A stretch of DNA of 27,858 nucleotides from NCBI GenBank assembly GCA_964579325.1, contig CAZOHN010000026.1, forward strand, positions 1 through 27,858. The letters are read 5' to 3'. Below, piece after piece: positions 1-7,495 of this stretch (position 1 is the first letter of the stretch; every line of letters starts with the position of its first letter). The translations under genes and the position numbers were made by a program. The stretch comes from CAZOHN01 sp964579325. GTDB taxonomy: Bacteria; Pseudomonadota; Alphaproteobacteria; Rhodobacterales; Rhodobacteraceae. The notes beneath the pieces were generated by a model. The model was given only the letters and a program-made list of their open reading frames with translations, was not told where the DNA came from and did not search any database.

Positions 1-1269
1 GCCGCGGTCGGTGGTGGCGGGGGAATAGGGGAAGGCGAAGGTCGGCAGTTCCTCGTCGGGCGTGAGCGGGTGGTGCAGCACGAAGGGGTTGATGAGCTTG
101 CCGATTTCCGCGGCGCGGGCCTGGCTGTCGGCGGTGACGATGCCGAGGACACCCACCTCGGCCGGCTGGCCGGCGCGGGTCTCGGAGGCACCCAGCGCGG
201 CATCGACGCCGATCAGGCGGAACTCCAAGGTGTAGTCCTCTGGCGTCAGGCCCATCCGCCGGGAAATCTCGCCGTGCAGGAAAGCGGTCAGCCCCGCCAC
301 CCAGTCGCGGGCATGGGCGACGTAGCGGGGGTCGCGCAGGACGGCGAGGATCGTGGTCTGGTAGCCTGCAAGCCGCGCCCCCTCGAGCTTGACCGTGTAG
401 GGACCGGGCACCCACCGCGATCCCTCAACCCTGACGCGCCGATCGTCGAGAGCAGCATAGCGCGCGCCCCGCACATCAAGGTGCCCGCCGGGTTCGTAGA
501 GGAGGAAGGGGTCGGAATTCTCGTAGAGCATGTGGGCCGAGACCGAATGCGGCGTGCAGGCCGCCTGCGGGGCCATCGGTTCGACCGTGAAGCCGGTGGC
601 GTCGAAATCGACGAGGATCGTGCCGGTCATCGGGTGAGTGGAGCAGAGCGCGCCGCATTCGGCTATCTTCGCGCCATGCCAGGCCGCGCCCGCGTGGTCG
701 CCCCGCACCAGTGGCAGGGCGGCGATGATCGCCGTATCGGTCGTGCGGCCGCAGATCACGATCTCGGCCCCGGTCGCAAGAGCGGCCTGCACCTGCTCGG
801 CCCCCGCAAGCGCCACGATGTTCGTCATCGCGCCAATGCCTTCGGCCGAGACCTCGGGCGCCGGCGTGAGCGCCCGCAAACGCCCCGCCCCCAGCGCCGA
901 GACGACGCGCGGGGCGGGCTGGCCGGAATAGAGACGCGCGACCTTGAGAGACTGGCCCAGTTCCCCGGCAAGTTCAGCCGTGATCTCGAACATCCAGTCG
1001 ACCGTGGCATCCGCCCCGCAGGTGCCCGCCGTCCCGATCACCAGCGGCACCCCGGCCTCGGCGCGCGCGGCCATCAGGTCGCGCCATTCGGCCCGGGTCG
1101 CGGCGCGGGAATACTTCGACTCTCCCGCCCCCAGCGAGAAGGGCCCACTGTCCGTGGACCCCCCGTCGATGGCGATGATGTCGGGACGCATCGACACGCC
1201 CCGGGCAAGCGCGGCCCGGTCGAACCCGAGGCCGAGAACGCCCGAAGGCACGAGGACGCGGGTAGGCAT
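1..1269 (-). CDS. AtuA-family (DUF1446) protein, 3' end cut by the window edge
   Basis: Minus-strand reading frame open from an ATG at 1267-1269 to the left edge, 423 codons visible. The product begins MPTRVLVPSGVLGLGFDR and carries IAIDGGSTDSGP near residue 35, IGTAGTCGADATVDWMFEI near residue 75 and a VICGRTTDTAIIAALP stretch in the middle. This pattern matches the acyclic terpene utilisation AtuA / DUF1446 family, whose founding member is in citronellol/geraniol catabolism but whose chemistry is poorly defined. Only a short C-terminal part should be missing, judging from the family's usual length of about 450 residues. It starts 4 nt after the tctA stop, so it is the last visible gene of the tctC-tctB-tctA operon and probably acts on the imported compound or its CoA derivative. 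From family habit I expect a small DUF4387 partner just beyond the edge. The family is fairly sure; the substrate is unknown. Confidence 0.8.
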   Translation of the reverse strand, partial: MPTRVLVPSGVLGLGFDRAALARGVSMRPDIIAIDGGSTDSGPFSLGAGESKYSRAATRAEWRDLMAARAEAGVPLVIGTAGTCGADATVDWMFEITAELAGELGQSLKVARLYSGQPAPRVVSALGAGRLRALTPAPEVSAEGIGAMTNIVALAGAEQVQAALATGAEIVICGRTTDTAIIAALPLVRGDHAGAAWHGAKIAECGALCSTHPMTGTILVDFDATGFTVEPMAPQAACTPHSVSAHMLYENSDPFLLYEPGGHLDVRGARYAALDDRRVRVEGSRWVPGPYTVKLEGARLAGYQTTILAVLRDPRYVAHARDWVAGLTAFLHGEISRRMGLTPEDYTLEFRLIGVDAALGASETRAGQPAEVGVLGIVTADSQARAAEIGKLINPFVLHHPLTPDEELPTFAFPYSPATTDRG

Positions 1270-1273
1270 GGCC

Positions 1274-2806
1274 TCAGTCTCCCTCTGCCACCGTATCGGG
1301 CACCGTCGGGGGCAGCGGCGGCTTCTTGAGGAACCGCCGCAGGAACATCGGCGCGACGAACCCCGCCACCGCAAAGAGCCACAGCCCGATCGCGATCGGC
1401 GACGAGAAGAGGTAGGTCCAGTCGCCGTCCGACAGCACCATGGCGCGACGCAGGTTGTCTTCCATCGCGTTGCCCAGAAGGATGCCCAGGATGATCGGCA
1501 CGGTGGGGATGTCGAGCTTGCGGCAGACATAGCCCAGCACGCCGAAGGCAACCATCAGGATCATGTCGTAGGACGAGCCCGTGAGCGCGAAGATGCCCAC
1601 GAAGGCGATCATCGTGACGCCCGGCAGCAGCACCCACGAGGGCACCGACAGGATCTTCACGAAGACCTTCACCATCGGCACGTTCATGACCAGAAGCATG
1701 ATGTTGGCGATCAGCAGCGAGGCGATCAGGCTCCAGACCACTTCGGGGCGCTCGGTGAACAGAAGCGGTCCCGGCGTGATGTTGAGCGTGAGCAGGAGTG
1801 CCAGCAGAACCGCCGTGGTGCCCGATCCCGGCACCCCCAGCGTCAGCATCGGGATCAGCGCGCCCCCGGCCGCGGCGTTGTTGCCGGACTCGGGCGCGGC
1901 AACGCCCTTCGGGTTGCCCTTGCCGAAGGTGTCCTTGTCGGGCGCCGAGGCCTTCTCGGCCATGTAGGCGAGGAACGAGCCCAGCGAGGCCCCTGCCCCG
2001 GGCAGGATGCCGGCGACGAACCCGATGCCAGTGCCGCGCACCATCGAGCCGTGGGTCGCGCGGAGGTCCTTCCACGGGATCAGGATCTTGCCCAGCTTCA
2101 CCCCGATGGCAGACTTCTTGCCGTGGCTTTCGAGGAAGATGAACACCTCCGACACCGCGAACAGCCCCACGATGGCGACGAGGAAGTCGATCCCGTCCAT
2201 CAGGTGCAGGTCGCCGAAGGTGAAGCGCGGCATTCCCGTCACCTTGTCGAGCCCGATCATCGCGATGCCGAGGCCGATGGCGGCGGCAAGCGCGGCCTTG
2301 GCCTGGTTGTTCGACCCCACCCCGCCCAGCGTGCAGAAGGCGAGCATGTAGAGCGCGAAGTATTCCGCCGGGCCGAAACTGAAGGCGACGCGGGCGAGGA
2401 GCGGTGCGAGGAACATCAGGCCGATGGTCGCGAAGAACGCGCCGTAGAACGAGGCGACGCCCGAAATCACCAGCGCATCGCCGGCGCGGCCCTGCCGGGC
2501 CATCGGATAGCCATCCAGTGTGGTCATCATCGCCGGTTCGTCACCGGGAATGTTGAGAAGGATGGAGCTGATGCGCCCGCCATACATCGCCCCGTAGTAG
2601 ACCGAGGTGAGCAGCACGAGCGCCGAGATCGCGTCGAGCCCCATCGAGAACGAGATCGGGATGAGCAGGGCTACCCCGTTCGACGGCCCCAGCCCCGGCA
2701 GCGCGCCGATGATCGTGCCGACGAAGCACCCCACGAGCGCGAGCATCAGCGTCCAGGGCGAAAGCGCGATGGAAAACCCCATCGCGAGGTTGGCGAACAC
2801 GTCCAT
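1274..2806 (-). CDS. tctA: TTT transporter large permease, TctA family
   Basis: A 510-residue polytopic membrane protein with about 11-12 hydrophobic segments. The N-terminal half carries the family signature: GTIIGALPGLGPSNGVALL near residue 30, then YYGAMYGGRISSILLNIPGD and a DGYPMARQG motif near residue 95. A second GILPGAGASLGSFLAYMAEK element in the middle reflects the family's internal repeat. It is the main translocation subunit of the tripartite tricarboxylate transporter, which imports carboxylates using the ion gradient together with TctB and the periplasmic TctC. An AAGGG-type ribosome site precedes the ATG at 2806. The gene follows tctB by 12 nt and precedes the AtuA-like gene by 4 nt. 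Length is normal for the family. The family is certain; the substrate cannot be read from the sequence. Confidence 0.95.
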   Translation of the reverse strand: MDVFANLAMGFSIALSPWTLMLALVGCFVGTIIGALPGLGPSNGVALLIPISFSMGLDAISALVLLTSVYYGAMYGGRISSILLNIPGDEPAMMTTLDGYPMARQGRAGDALVISGVASFYGAFFATIGLMFLAPLLARVAFSFGPAEYFALYMLAFCTLGGVGSNNQAKAALAAAIGLGIAMIGLDKVTGMPRFTFGDLHLMDGIDFLVAIVGLFAVSEVFIFLESHGKKSAIGVKLGKILIPWKDLRATHGSMVRGTGIGFVAGILPGAGASLGSFLAYMAEKASAPDKDTFGKGNPKGVAAPESGNNAAAGGALIPMLTLGVPGSGTTAVLLALLLTLNITPGPLLFTERPEVVWSLIASLLIANIMLLVMNVPMVKVFVKILSVPSWVLLPGVTMIAFVGIFALTGSSYDMILMVAFGVLGYVCRKLDIPTVPIILGILLGNAMEDNLRRAMVLSDGDWTYLFSSPIAIGLWLFAVAGFVAPMFLRRFLKKPPLPPTVPDTVAEGD

Positions 2807-2818
2807 GGCGGGTTCCCT

Positions 2819-3256
2819 TCAGAACAGGCCGCGGGGCCAGGCGACGAGGCCGAGCCCGAGGATCATCTTGAACAGGACGAACAGTCCGACACCGAGGCCG
2901 AGCCCGGCGAACATCGCGGGAACGGGACGCGGCGAGATCATGTAGCTGATGATCCCCGAGGCGAGGATCGTGGGCACGATGAAGCCGAGCGTCTTGATCG
3001 TCAGCGCATAGGCCACCAGCACCACGAGCGCGAAGGCGAGCTTGAGCACCATGCCAAGGCCCGGCCAGTCGCCATCGGCGTCGGGGCGCAGGATCATGAT
3101 CAGCGCGCAGACGATGGCCGTTCCCGCAACGATATAAGGGAACACCCGCGGCCCCACCGGGTCGGAGATGAAGCTGGTCTGGATCTGGGTGGCGCTGAGG
3201 ATATACCCCAGCGCCACCACGATCACGACCAGACCGAAGATCCGGTCGGCGACCAT
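2819..3256 (-). CDS. tctB: TTT transporter small permease, TctB family
   Basis: A 145-residue protein starting MVADRIFGLVVIVVAL, with four predicted membrane segments and the short loop SDPVGPRVFPYIVAG that is typical of TctB. The ATG at 3254-3256 shares one base with the tctC stop (TGATG), a strong sign of translational coupling. A longer open frame continues upstream to 3424, but that part lies inside tctC and its translation does not look like a TctB N-terminus. Sequence conservation in this family is weak, so the call rests on length, topology and its place between tctC and tctA. It forms the membrane part of the transporter with TctA. Confidence 0.88.
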   Translation of the reverse strand: MVADRIFGLVVIVVALGYILSATQIQTSFISDPVGPRVFPYIVAGTAIVCALIMILRPDADGDWPGLGMVLKLAFALVVLVAYALTIKTLGFIVPTILASGIISYMISPRPVPAMFAGLGLGVGLFVLFKMILGLGLVAWPRGLF

Positions 3257-4236
3257 CACTGGATGATCCCGATCTCGCGCGAGATCTCCTGGATTTCCGC
3301 GATGTTGGCATCGACGAAGGCCTGGAAGTCGTCGCCGATCAGGGTGTAGGGCGCCAGGCCGTTCTCGGTCATGACGGTCTTCCACTGCTCGCTCTCGGCG
3401 ACCGCGCGCAGGCCGTCGGCCCATTTCGCGAAGTCGGCATCCGAGATGTCCTTGGGCACGTAGATCCCGCGCCAGTTCACCGCGACCATGTCGACGCCCT
3501 GCTCCTTGGCGGTCGGGATGTCCTCGAAGCCCGACACCCGCTCGTCGGCCAGAACCGCAAGCGCGCGCACGTCGCCCGACCGGATGAAGCCCTGGATTTC
3601 CGAGATATCGCCCGTCATCGCCTGGGTGAAGCCGCCGACCGTCTGGGTGATCGCGTCGGCGCCGCCGTCGAGGCCGATGTACTTGATCGCGCGCGCATCG
3701 CCGAAGCCGGCGCGGTCCATCAGCATCAGGACCTTGAGGTGGTCGAACCCGCCCACCGCCGAGCCGCCCGCGAAGGCGACCTTGCCCGGGTCGGCCTTCA
3801 CCGCCTCGATTAGCTCACCGAGCGACTGGAACGGGCTGTCCTTGGCGACGACGATCACGCCGGGGTCACCGCCGATGGTGCCGAGCCAGCGCACCTGGTC
3901 GGCGGTCATGCCCGCGAACGCGTTCTGCGCAAGCCGCGTGGTGGTGGCCGAGGAGGCCGCGACGATCACGTTGGGGTCCGACGCGCGTTCGGCCACGACA
4001 TGGGTATAGGCCACGCCGCCGCCGGCGCCCGTGAGGTTCGTCACCTGCATCTGGTTCGAGATCACGCCGATCTCCTGCATGATCCGGCCGATCTGGCGGC
4101 AGGTGAAATCCCAGCCGCCGCCGGGGTTCGCGGGCGCGATGCATTCCTGCGCCGAAGCCGCGCCGGGGGCGGCGACCGAGAAGGTGAGCGCGAGCGCCGC
4201 GCCGCCCATGAGGGCGCGGATGGTGGTATTCGTCAT
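3256..4236 (-). CDS. tctC: TTT transporter periplasmic binding protein, TctC/Bug family
   Basis: A 326-residue binding protein with a clear Sec signal peptide (hydrophobic core at residues 8-24, likely cleavage after APGAASA, residue 29). The mature N-terminus has CIAPANPGGGWDFTCR, the TctC/Bug ligand-loop motif, with two cysteines at 32 and 46 that could form a disulfide. Family landmarks follow: NLTGAGGGVAYTHV, a KDSPFQSLGELIEAV segment near residue 140, and VNWRGIYVPKDISDADF near residue 245. It would bind a carboxylate in the periplasm and deliver it to TctAB. GGGAGGA lies 7-8 nt upstream of the ATG. It is the first gene of the minus-strand operon and is divergent from the two-component genes. 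The exact ligand is unknown. Confidence 0.93.
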   Translation of the reverse strand: MTNTTIRALMGGAALALTFSVAAPGAASAQECIAPANPGGGWDFTCRQIGRIMQEIGVISNQMQVTNLTGAGGGVAYTHVVAERASDPNVIVAASSATTTRLAQNAFAGMTADQVRWLGTIGGDPGVIVVAKDSPFQSLGELIEAVKADPGKVAFAGGSAVGGFDHLKVLMLMDRAGFGDARAIKYIGLDGGADAITQTVGGFTQAMTGDISEIQGFIRSGDVRALAVLADERVSGFEDIPTAKEQGVDMVAVNWRGIYVPKDISDADFAKWADGLRAVAESEQWKTVMTENGLAPYTLIGDDFQAFVDANIAEIQEISREIGIIQ

Positions 4237-4395
4237 GGGTGTCCTCCCTGAGACATCTGCAAAGGCGCGGAGACTGCGGCTCTTCCGGCCGGTCCCCTTG
4301 CAGCGCCGACCATTCCGGTGAAAGCTGACACGAACCTGTCACGCGGGACGGCCCATTCCGGCAAGATCGGGCCCAACCCGCGGCAAGGAGGGGAA
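4237..4395. promoter_or_regulatory. Divergent control region between tctC and the two-component genes
   Basis: These 159 bp separate the two divergent transcripts and must hold both promoters and 5' leaders. Ribosome sites are visible at each end: GGGAGGA before tctC, and AAGGAGGGG ending 3 nt before the response-regulator ATG. The centre holds a perfect inverted repeat, listed separately. I cannot place -35/-10 boxes with confidence in such GC-rich DNA. Confidence 0.6.
4326..4341. promoter_or_regulatory. Inverted repeat TGACA-N6-TGTCA, candidate operator
   Basis: TGACA at 4326-4330 and TGTCA at 4337-4341 are perfect inverted copies with a six-base spacer. Centre-to-centre distance is 11 bp, one helical turn. 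The site is about 55 bp before the response-regulator start and about 90 bp from tctC. It is a plausible binding site for the neighbouring regulator, although OmpR/PhoB-class regulators more often use direct repeats. The function is inferred from position only. Confidence 0.35.
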
Positions 4396-5061
4396 ATGCG
4401 CTTTCTGCTGGTCGAGGATACCGCCGACCTGGCCCGTTCGGTGCAGGACCTGATGCGGCTCGGCGGCCATGCCGTCGACTGGGCCTGCACGCTGGCCGAG
4501 GCCGACGATTGCCTTGCCGCCGCCGGCTACGACCTGATCCTGCTCGACATCATGCTGCCCGACGGCGACGGGCGGCGGTTCCTGCACGACCTGCGCAAGC
4601 GCGGGCAGGACACGCCCGTCATCATGATGACCGCACGCTCGGCCGTGGCCGACCGGGTGGACGCGCTCGACGAGGGCGCCGACGACTACCTGACAAAGCC
4701 CTTCGACCCGGCCGAGCTTGAGGCCCGGGTGCGCGCGGTCCTGCGGCGGCGGGGCGGTGCGGCGCGGACGCTGCGCCACTACGCCGACCTGACCTTCGAC
4801 CCTCTCACCGCCACGCTGACCGTGGGCGGCGAGACGCGCGACCTGCGCAACCGCGAACTGCGCCTGTTCGAGATCCTGCTCAACGCGCCCGAGCGCATCT
4901 TCTCCAAGGAACAGCTTTGCGACCGGCTGTTCTCCTTCGCCGAGACCGTCAGCGACAATGCCATCGAGGTCTATGTCGGGCGCCTGCGCCGCAAGCTCGA
5001 GGGCAGCCGCGCGCGGATCGAGACGGTGCGCGGCCTCGGCTACCGGCTGACCGGGCCATGA
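4396..5061 (+). CDS. OmpR/PhoB-class response regulator, TctD-like
   Basis: A 221-residue regulator. The receiver domain spans about residues 1-117, with the acidic pair E7/D8, phosphoacceptor D51 in LILLDIMLPDGDG, T79 in MMTARS and K101 in YLTKPFDP. A winged-helix DNA-binding domain spans about 125-220 and ends in the typical ETVRGLGYRL. I chose the ATG at 4396 because MRFLLVED is the canonical start of the receiver and AAGGAGGGG sits just upstream; the longer open frame to 4318 has no such support. Its stop overlaps the kinase start by 4 nt (ATGA). It lies divergent from tctCBA, as TctD does in several proteobacteria, so it probably activates that operon in response to the substrate. Confidence 0.93.
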   Translation: MRFLLVEDTADLARSVQDLMRLGGHAVDWACTLAEADDCLAAAGYDLILLDIMLPDGDGRRFLHDLRKRGQDTPVIMMTARSAVADRVDALDEGADDYLTKPFDPAELEARVRAVLRRRGGAARTLRHYADLTFDPLTATLTVGGETRDLRNRELRLFEILLNAPERIFSKEQLCDRLFSFAETVSDNAIEVYVGRLRRKLEGSRARIETVRGLGYRLTGP

Positions 5062-6488
5062 GCCTCGCGGAGCGCAGCGCAGCGGCACGCGCCCGGCCCG
5101 GCCGCCGGGTGCGGGTGGCGCTGACGGGGTCGCTCAAACGCAAGCTGGTGCTGCAACTCCTCGCCGTCGCCGCGCTGGTGGCCGTCTCGCTCTACTTCGC
5201 GATCCGTGTCACCGCCGACCGCGCGGCGGAAGCGGCGCAGGATGCGGTTCTGGGCGCGGCCACGCTCGCGCTGGCCGATGGCCTCAGGGCCGAGGATCTC
5301 GGCATCGAGCTCGACCTCTCCCCCACCGCCTTCTCGATGCTCTCGGCGATGGGCAACGACCGGGTGTTCTACCGGGTGGACATCGGCGGCGAGACCGTCA
5401 CCGGCTACACCGACCTCGCCCTGCCGGCCGGCGTGACGCTGGGGGCGACGCCGTTCTTCTACGAGGCGGCCTACCGCGACACCGACCTGCGCCTTGCGGC
5501 GCTCTCGCGACAGATGCTGGTCGAGGGGCGGGCGGCGGAGGTGCGGGTGGTGGTGGGCCAGACCCGCTTCGGCCAGGCGGCGATTGCCGAGAGCGTCGCG
5601 GGACGGGCGGCGCTCTTCGGGATCGGGTTCTTCCTGCTCGCGGTACCGCTGAGCCTTCTGTCTGCCGATGCGATCCTGCGGCCGGTGGGCCGGTTGGCCG
5701 AGGCGGTGGGCCGACGCGGACCGCACGACCTGCGCACGGTGGATCATTCGGTGCCCCGCGAACTGGGACCGCTGATCGGGGCGCTGAACGGCTTCATCCT
5801 GCGGCTGAAAGGGGCGCTCACCCGGACCGAGACCTTCATCGCCGAAGCCGCGCACCACATCCGCACGCCGCTGTCCACCGTCCGCGCCGAGGCCGAAATC
5901 GCGCTCAGGCAATCGCCCGACGAGATCACGCGGGCACGGCTGCGCGCAGTGATCCGCTCGGTCGAGGAAAGCTCGCGCTCGGCGGGCCAGCTACTCGACC
6001 ACGCGCTCGTGCTCTACCGCAGCGACCGGGTGGACCGCGCGGGGTTCGACCTTTCCGCCGTCCTCGCCGCCGTGGTCGATGCCTACCGCCCGACGGCGGA
6101 GCTGCGCGACATCGCCCTGTCGCTGGCGCTGCCGCCGGACCCGGTTCCGGTGTTCGGCGACCGCCTGATGATCGAGGCGGCGCTGCGCAACATCCTCGAC
6201 AACGCGGTGAAGTATTCCGCTGCCGAGGCCCCCGTCGAGGTCGCGCTGGCGCTGGACGCGGGCGAAGCGCGGGTCACCATCGCCGACCGGGGGCGCGGGC
6301 TGGGCGACGCCCGGCCCGAGGACCTCGCCGTCCGGTTCCGGCGGGGATCGAACGTGGGCGACGTGGTGGGCTCGGGGCTCGGCCTCACCATCGTCGCCGA
6401 GGTCGCCGCCGCCTCGGGCGGACGGTTCGCCCTGGACCCCCGGGAAGGAGGAGGCACATGCGCCATCTTCGCGTTGCCATCGTCCTGA
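5058..6488 (+). CDS. Sensor histidine kinase, TctE-like
   Basis: A 476-residue membrane kinase. TM1 is at about 28-50, followed by a periplasmic sensor region of roughly 130 residues and TM2 at about 184-204. A short HAMP-like linker, the H-box EAAHHIRTPLSTVRAEAEIA with phosphorylated H267, the N-box NILDNAVKYS, and the ATP-lid glycines DRGRGLG and GSGLGLTIV follow in order. All catalytic motifs are intact. The architecture and the EAAHHIRTPL variant of the H-box fit the TctE group. The ATG at 5058 overlaps the regulator stop (ATGA). The frame is open upstream to 4917, but that part is a shadow of the regulator. Its 3' end overlaps the next gene by 31 nt, so the three proteins are probably made together. 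Confidence 0.93.
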   Translation: MSLAERSAAARARPGRRVRVALTGSLKRKLVLQLLAVAALVAVSLYFAIRVTADRAAEAAQDAVLGAATLALADGLRAEDLGIELDLSPTAFSMLSAMGNDRVFYRVDIGGETVTGYTDLALPAGVTLGATPFFYEAAYRDTDLRLAALSRQMLVEGRAAEVRVVVGQTRFGQAAIAESVAGRAALFGIGFFLLAVPLSLLSADAILRPVGRLAEAVGRRGPHDLRTVDHSVPRELGPLIGALNGFILRLKGALTRTETFIAEAAHHIRTPLSTVRAEAEIALRQSPDEITRARLRAVIRSVEESSRSAGQLLDHALVLYRSDRVDRAGFDLSAVLAAVVDAYRPTAELRDIALSLALPPDPVPVFGDRLMIEAALRNILDNAVKYSAAEAPVEVALALDAGEARVTIADRGRGLGDARPEDLAVRFRRGSNVGDVVGSGLGLTIVAEVAAASGGRFALDPREGGGTCAIFALPSS

Positions 6489-7486
6489 TCGCCGCAGTTC
6501 TCGGCGCTCAGGCTGCCGCCTTCGAGGTCGAGGACCGGCTCAGGCTCGACGGCGCCACGACACGCGCCACCGTCATGGTCCTGTCGACCACCGACGTCGG
6601 CACCGCCCGGCCGCTGCTGGACGCCTTCCTGCGCGCGCGGCCCGACCTCTCGGTCGACTACACCGTCGCCTCGGCCAACGAGATCCACCGCGCCATCTCG
6701 GACGAGGGCGCGGCCTTCGACCTCGTCATCTCCTCGGCGATGGACCTCCAGATGAAACTCGCCAACGACGGGCTGGCCGCGCCGCACCTGCGCACGGCCC
6801 CCCTGCCCGACTGGGCGCACTGGCGCGACCTCGTGTTCGGCTTCGCGCTGGAGCCCGTGGTGATCGTGGCCAGCGAGACGGCCTTCGCCGGGCACCCCGT
6901 GCCCCGGACCCGGCGCGACCTCATCGCCGTGCTGCGCGAGGAGGCCGGCCGGTTCCGCGGCCGGATCGGCACCTACGACCTCGCGGCCTCCGGCGCGGGC
7001 TACCTCTTCGCCACGCAGGACGCGGGGCTTGGCAACGCCTTCTGGCGGCTGGCCGAGGTGATCGGCCGGCTCGATGCGCGGCTTTACTGCTGCTCGGGCG
7101 GCATGATCGACGACCTGACCTCGGGCGACCTGCTGCTCGCCTACAACGTGGTGGGCAGCTACGCCTATACCGAGGCGGCCCGCGCGCCCGGCCTGCTGGT
7201 GATCGAGCCCGAGGATTTCACGCTGGCGCTCGTGCGCACCGCGGTGATCCCCAAGACCGCCCCTCGCCCCGACCTCGGCGCGGCGCTTCTGGAGTTCCAC
7301 CTCTCGGCGGCGGGCCAGGCGGTGCTGGGCGACCTTCCCGGTGTGATCCCCATCGAACGCGCCGGGCGCGGCCTGCCGCCCTCGATCCGGGCGATCCGGC
7401 TCGACCCCGGCCTGCTCGTCAACCTCGACCGGATGCGGCGCGCCTCGTTCCTCGGCGACTGGGCCGCAGCGATGACCCAGCCCTGA
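6458..7486 (+). CDS. Orphan periplasmic solute-binding protein of the two-component operon
   Basis: A 342-residue protein with a Sec signal peptide (about residues 1-21, MRHLRVAIVLIAAVLGAQAA). It resembles FbpA/type-2 periplasmic binding proteins: VMVLSTTDVGTARPLLDAF at the start of lobe 1, YTVASANEIHRAI, FDLVISSAMDLQMKLANDG and GDLLLAYNVVGSYAY. A CC pair occurs in RLYCCSGG near residue 210. The ATG lies within the kinase gene, with AAGGAGGA 6 nt upstream. No permease or ATPase gene follows, since the next gene is convergent. That argues for a role as a ligand-presenting partner of the kinase rather than as a transport component. Similar proteins are commonly found beside TctDE pairs, so the association is probably functional. 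The ligand is unknown. Confidence 0.85.
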   Translation: MRHLRVAIVLIAAVLGAQAAAFEVEDRLRLDGATTRATVMVLSTTDVGTARPLLDAFLRARPDLSVDYTVASANEIHRAISDEGAAFDLVISSAMDLQMKLANDGLAAPHLRTAPLPDWAHWRDLVFGFALEPVVIVASETAFAGHPVPRTRRDLIAVLREEAGRFRGRIGTYDLAASGAGYLFATQDAGLGNAFWRLAEVIGRLDARLYCCSGGMIDDLTSGDLLLAYNVVGSYAYTEAARAPGLLVIEPEDFTLALVRTAVIPKTAPRPDLGAALLEFHLSAAGQAVLGDLPGVIPIERAGRGLPPSIRAIRLDPGLLVNLDRMRRASFLGDWAAAMTQP

Positions 7487-7495
7487 CCGCGCCGC

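Noticed and set aside
944..3349. 801-codon plus-strand open frame
   Set aside because: It is antisense to the AtuA-like gene, tctA, tctB and part of tctC. Its translation is rich in Arg, His, Asp and Glu without domain motifs, the usual artefact of GC-biased third positions.
7487..7495. Terminator between the convergent binding-protein and dctM genes
   Set aside because: Only 9 bp separate the stops, and I could not find a stem with a T-run there.
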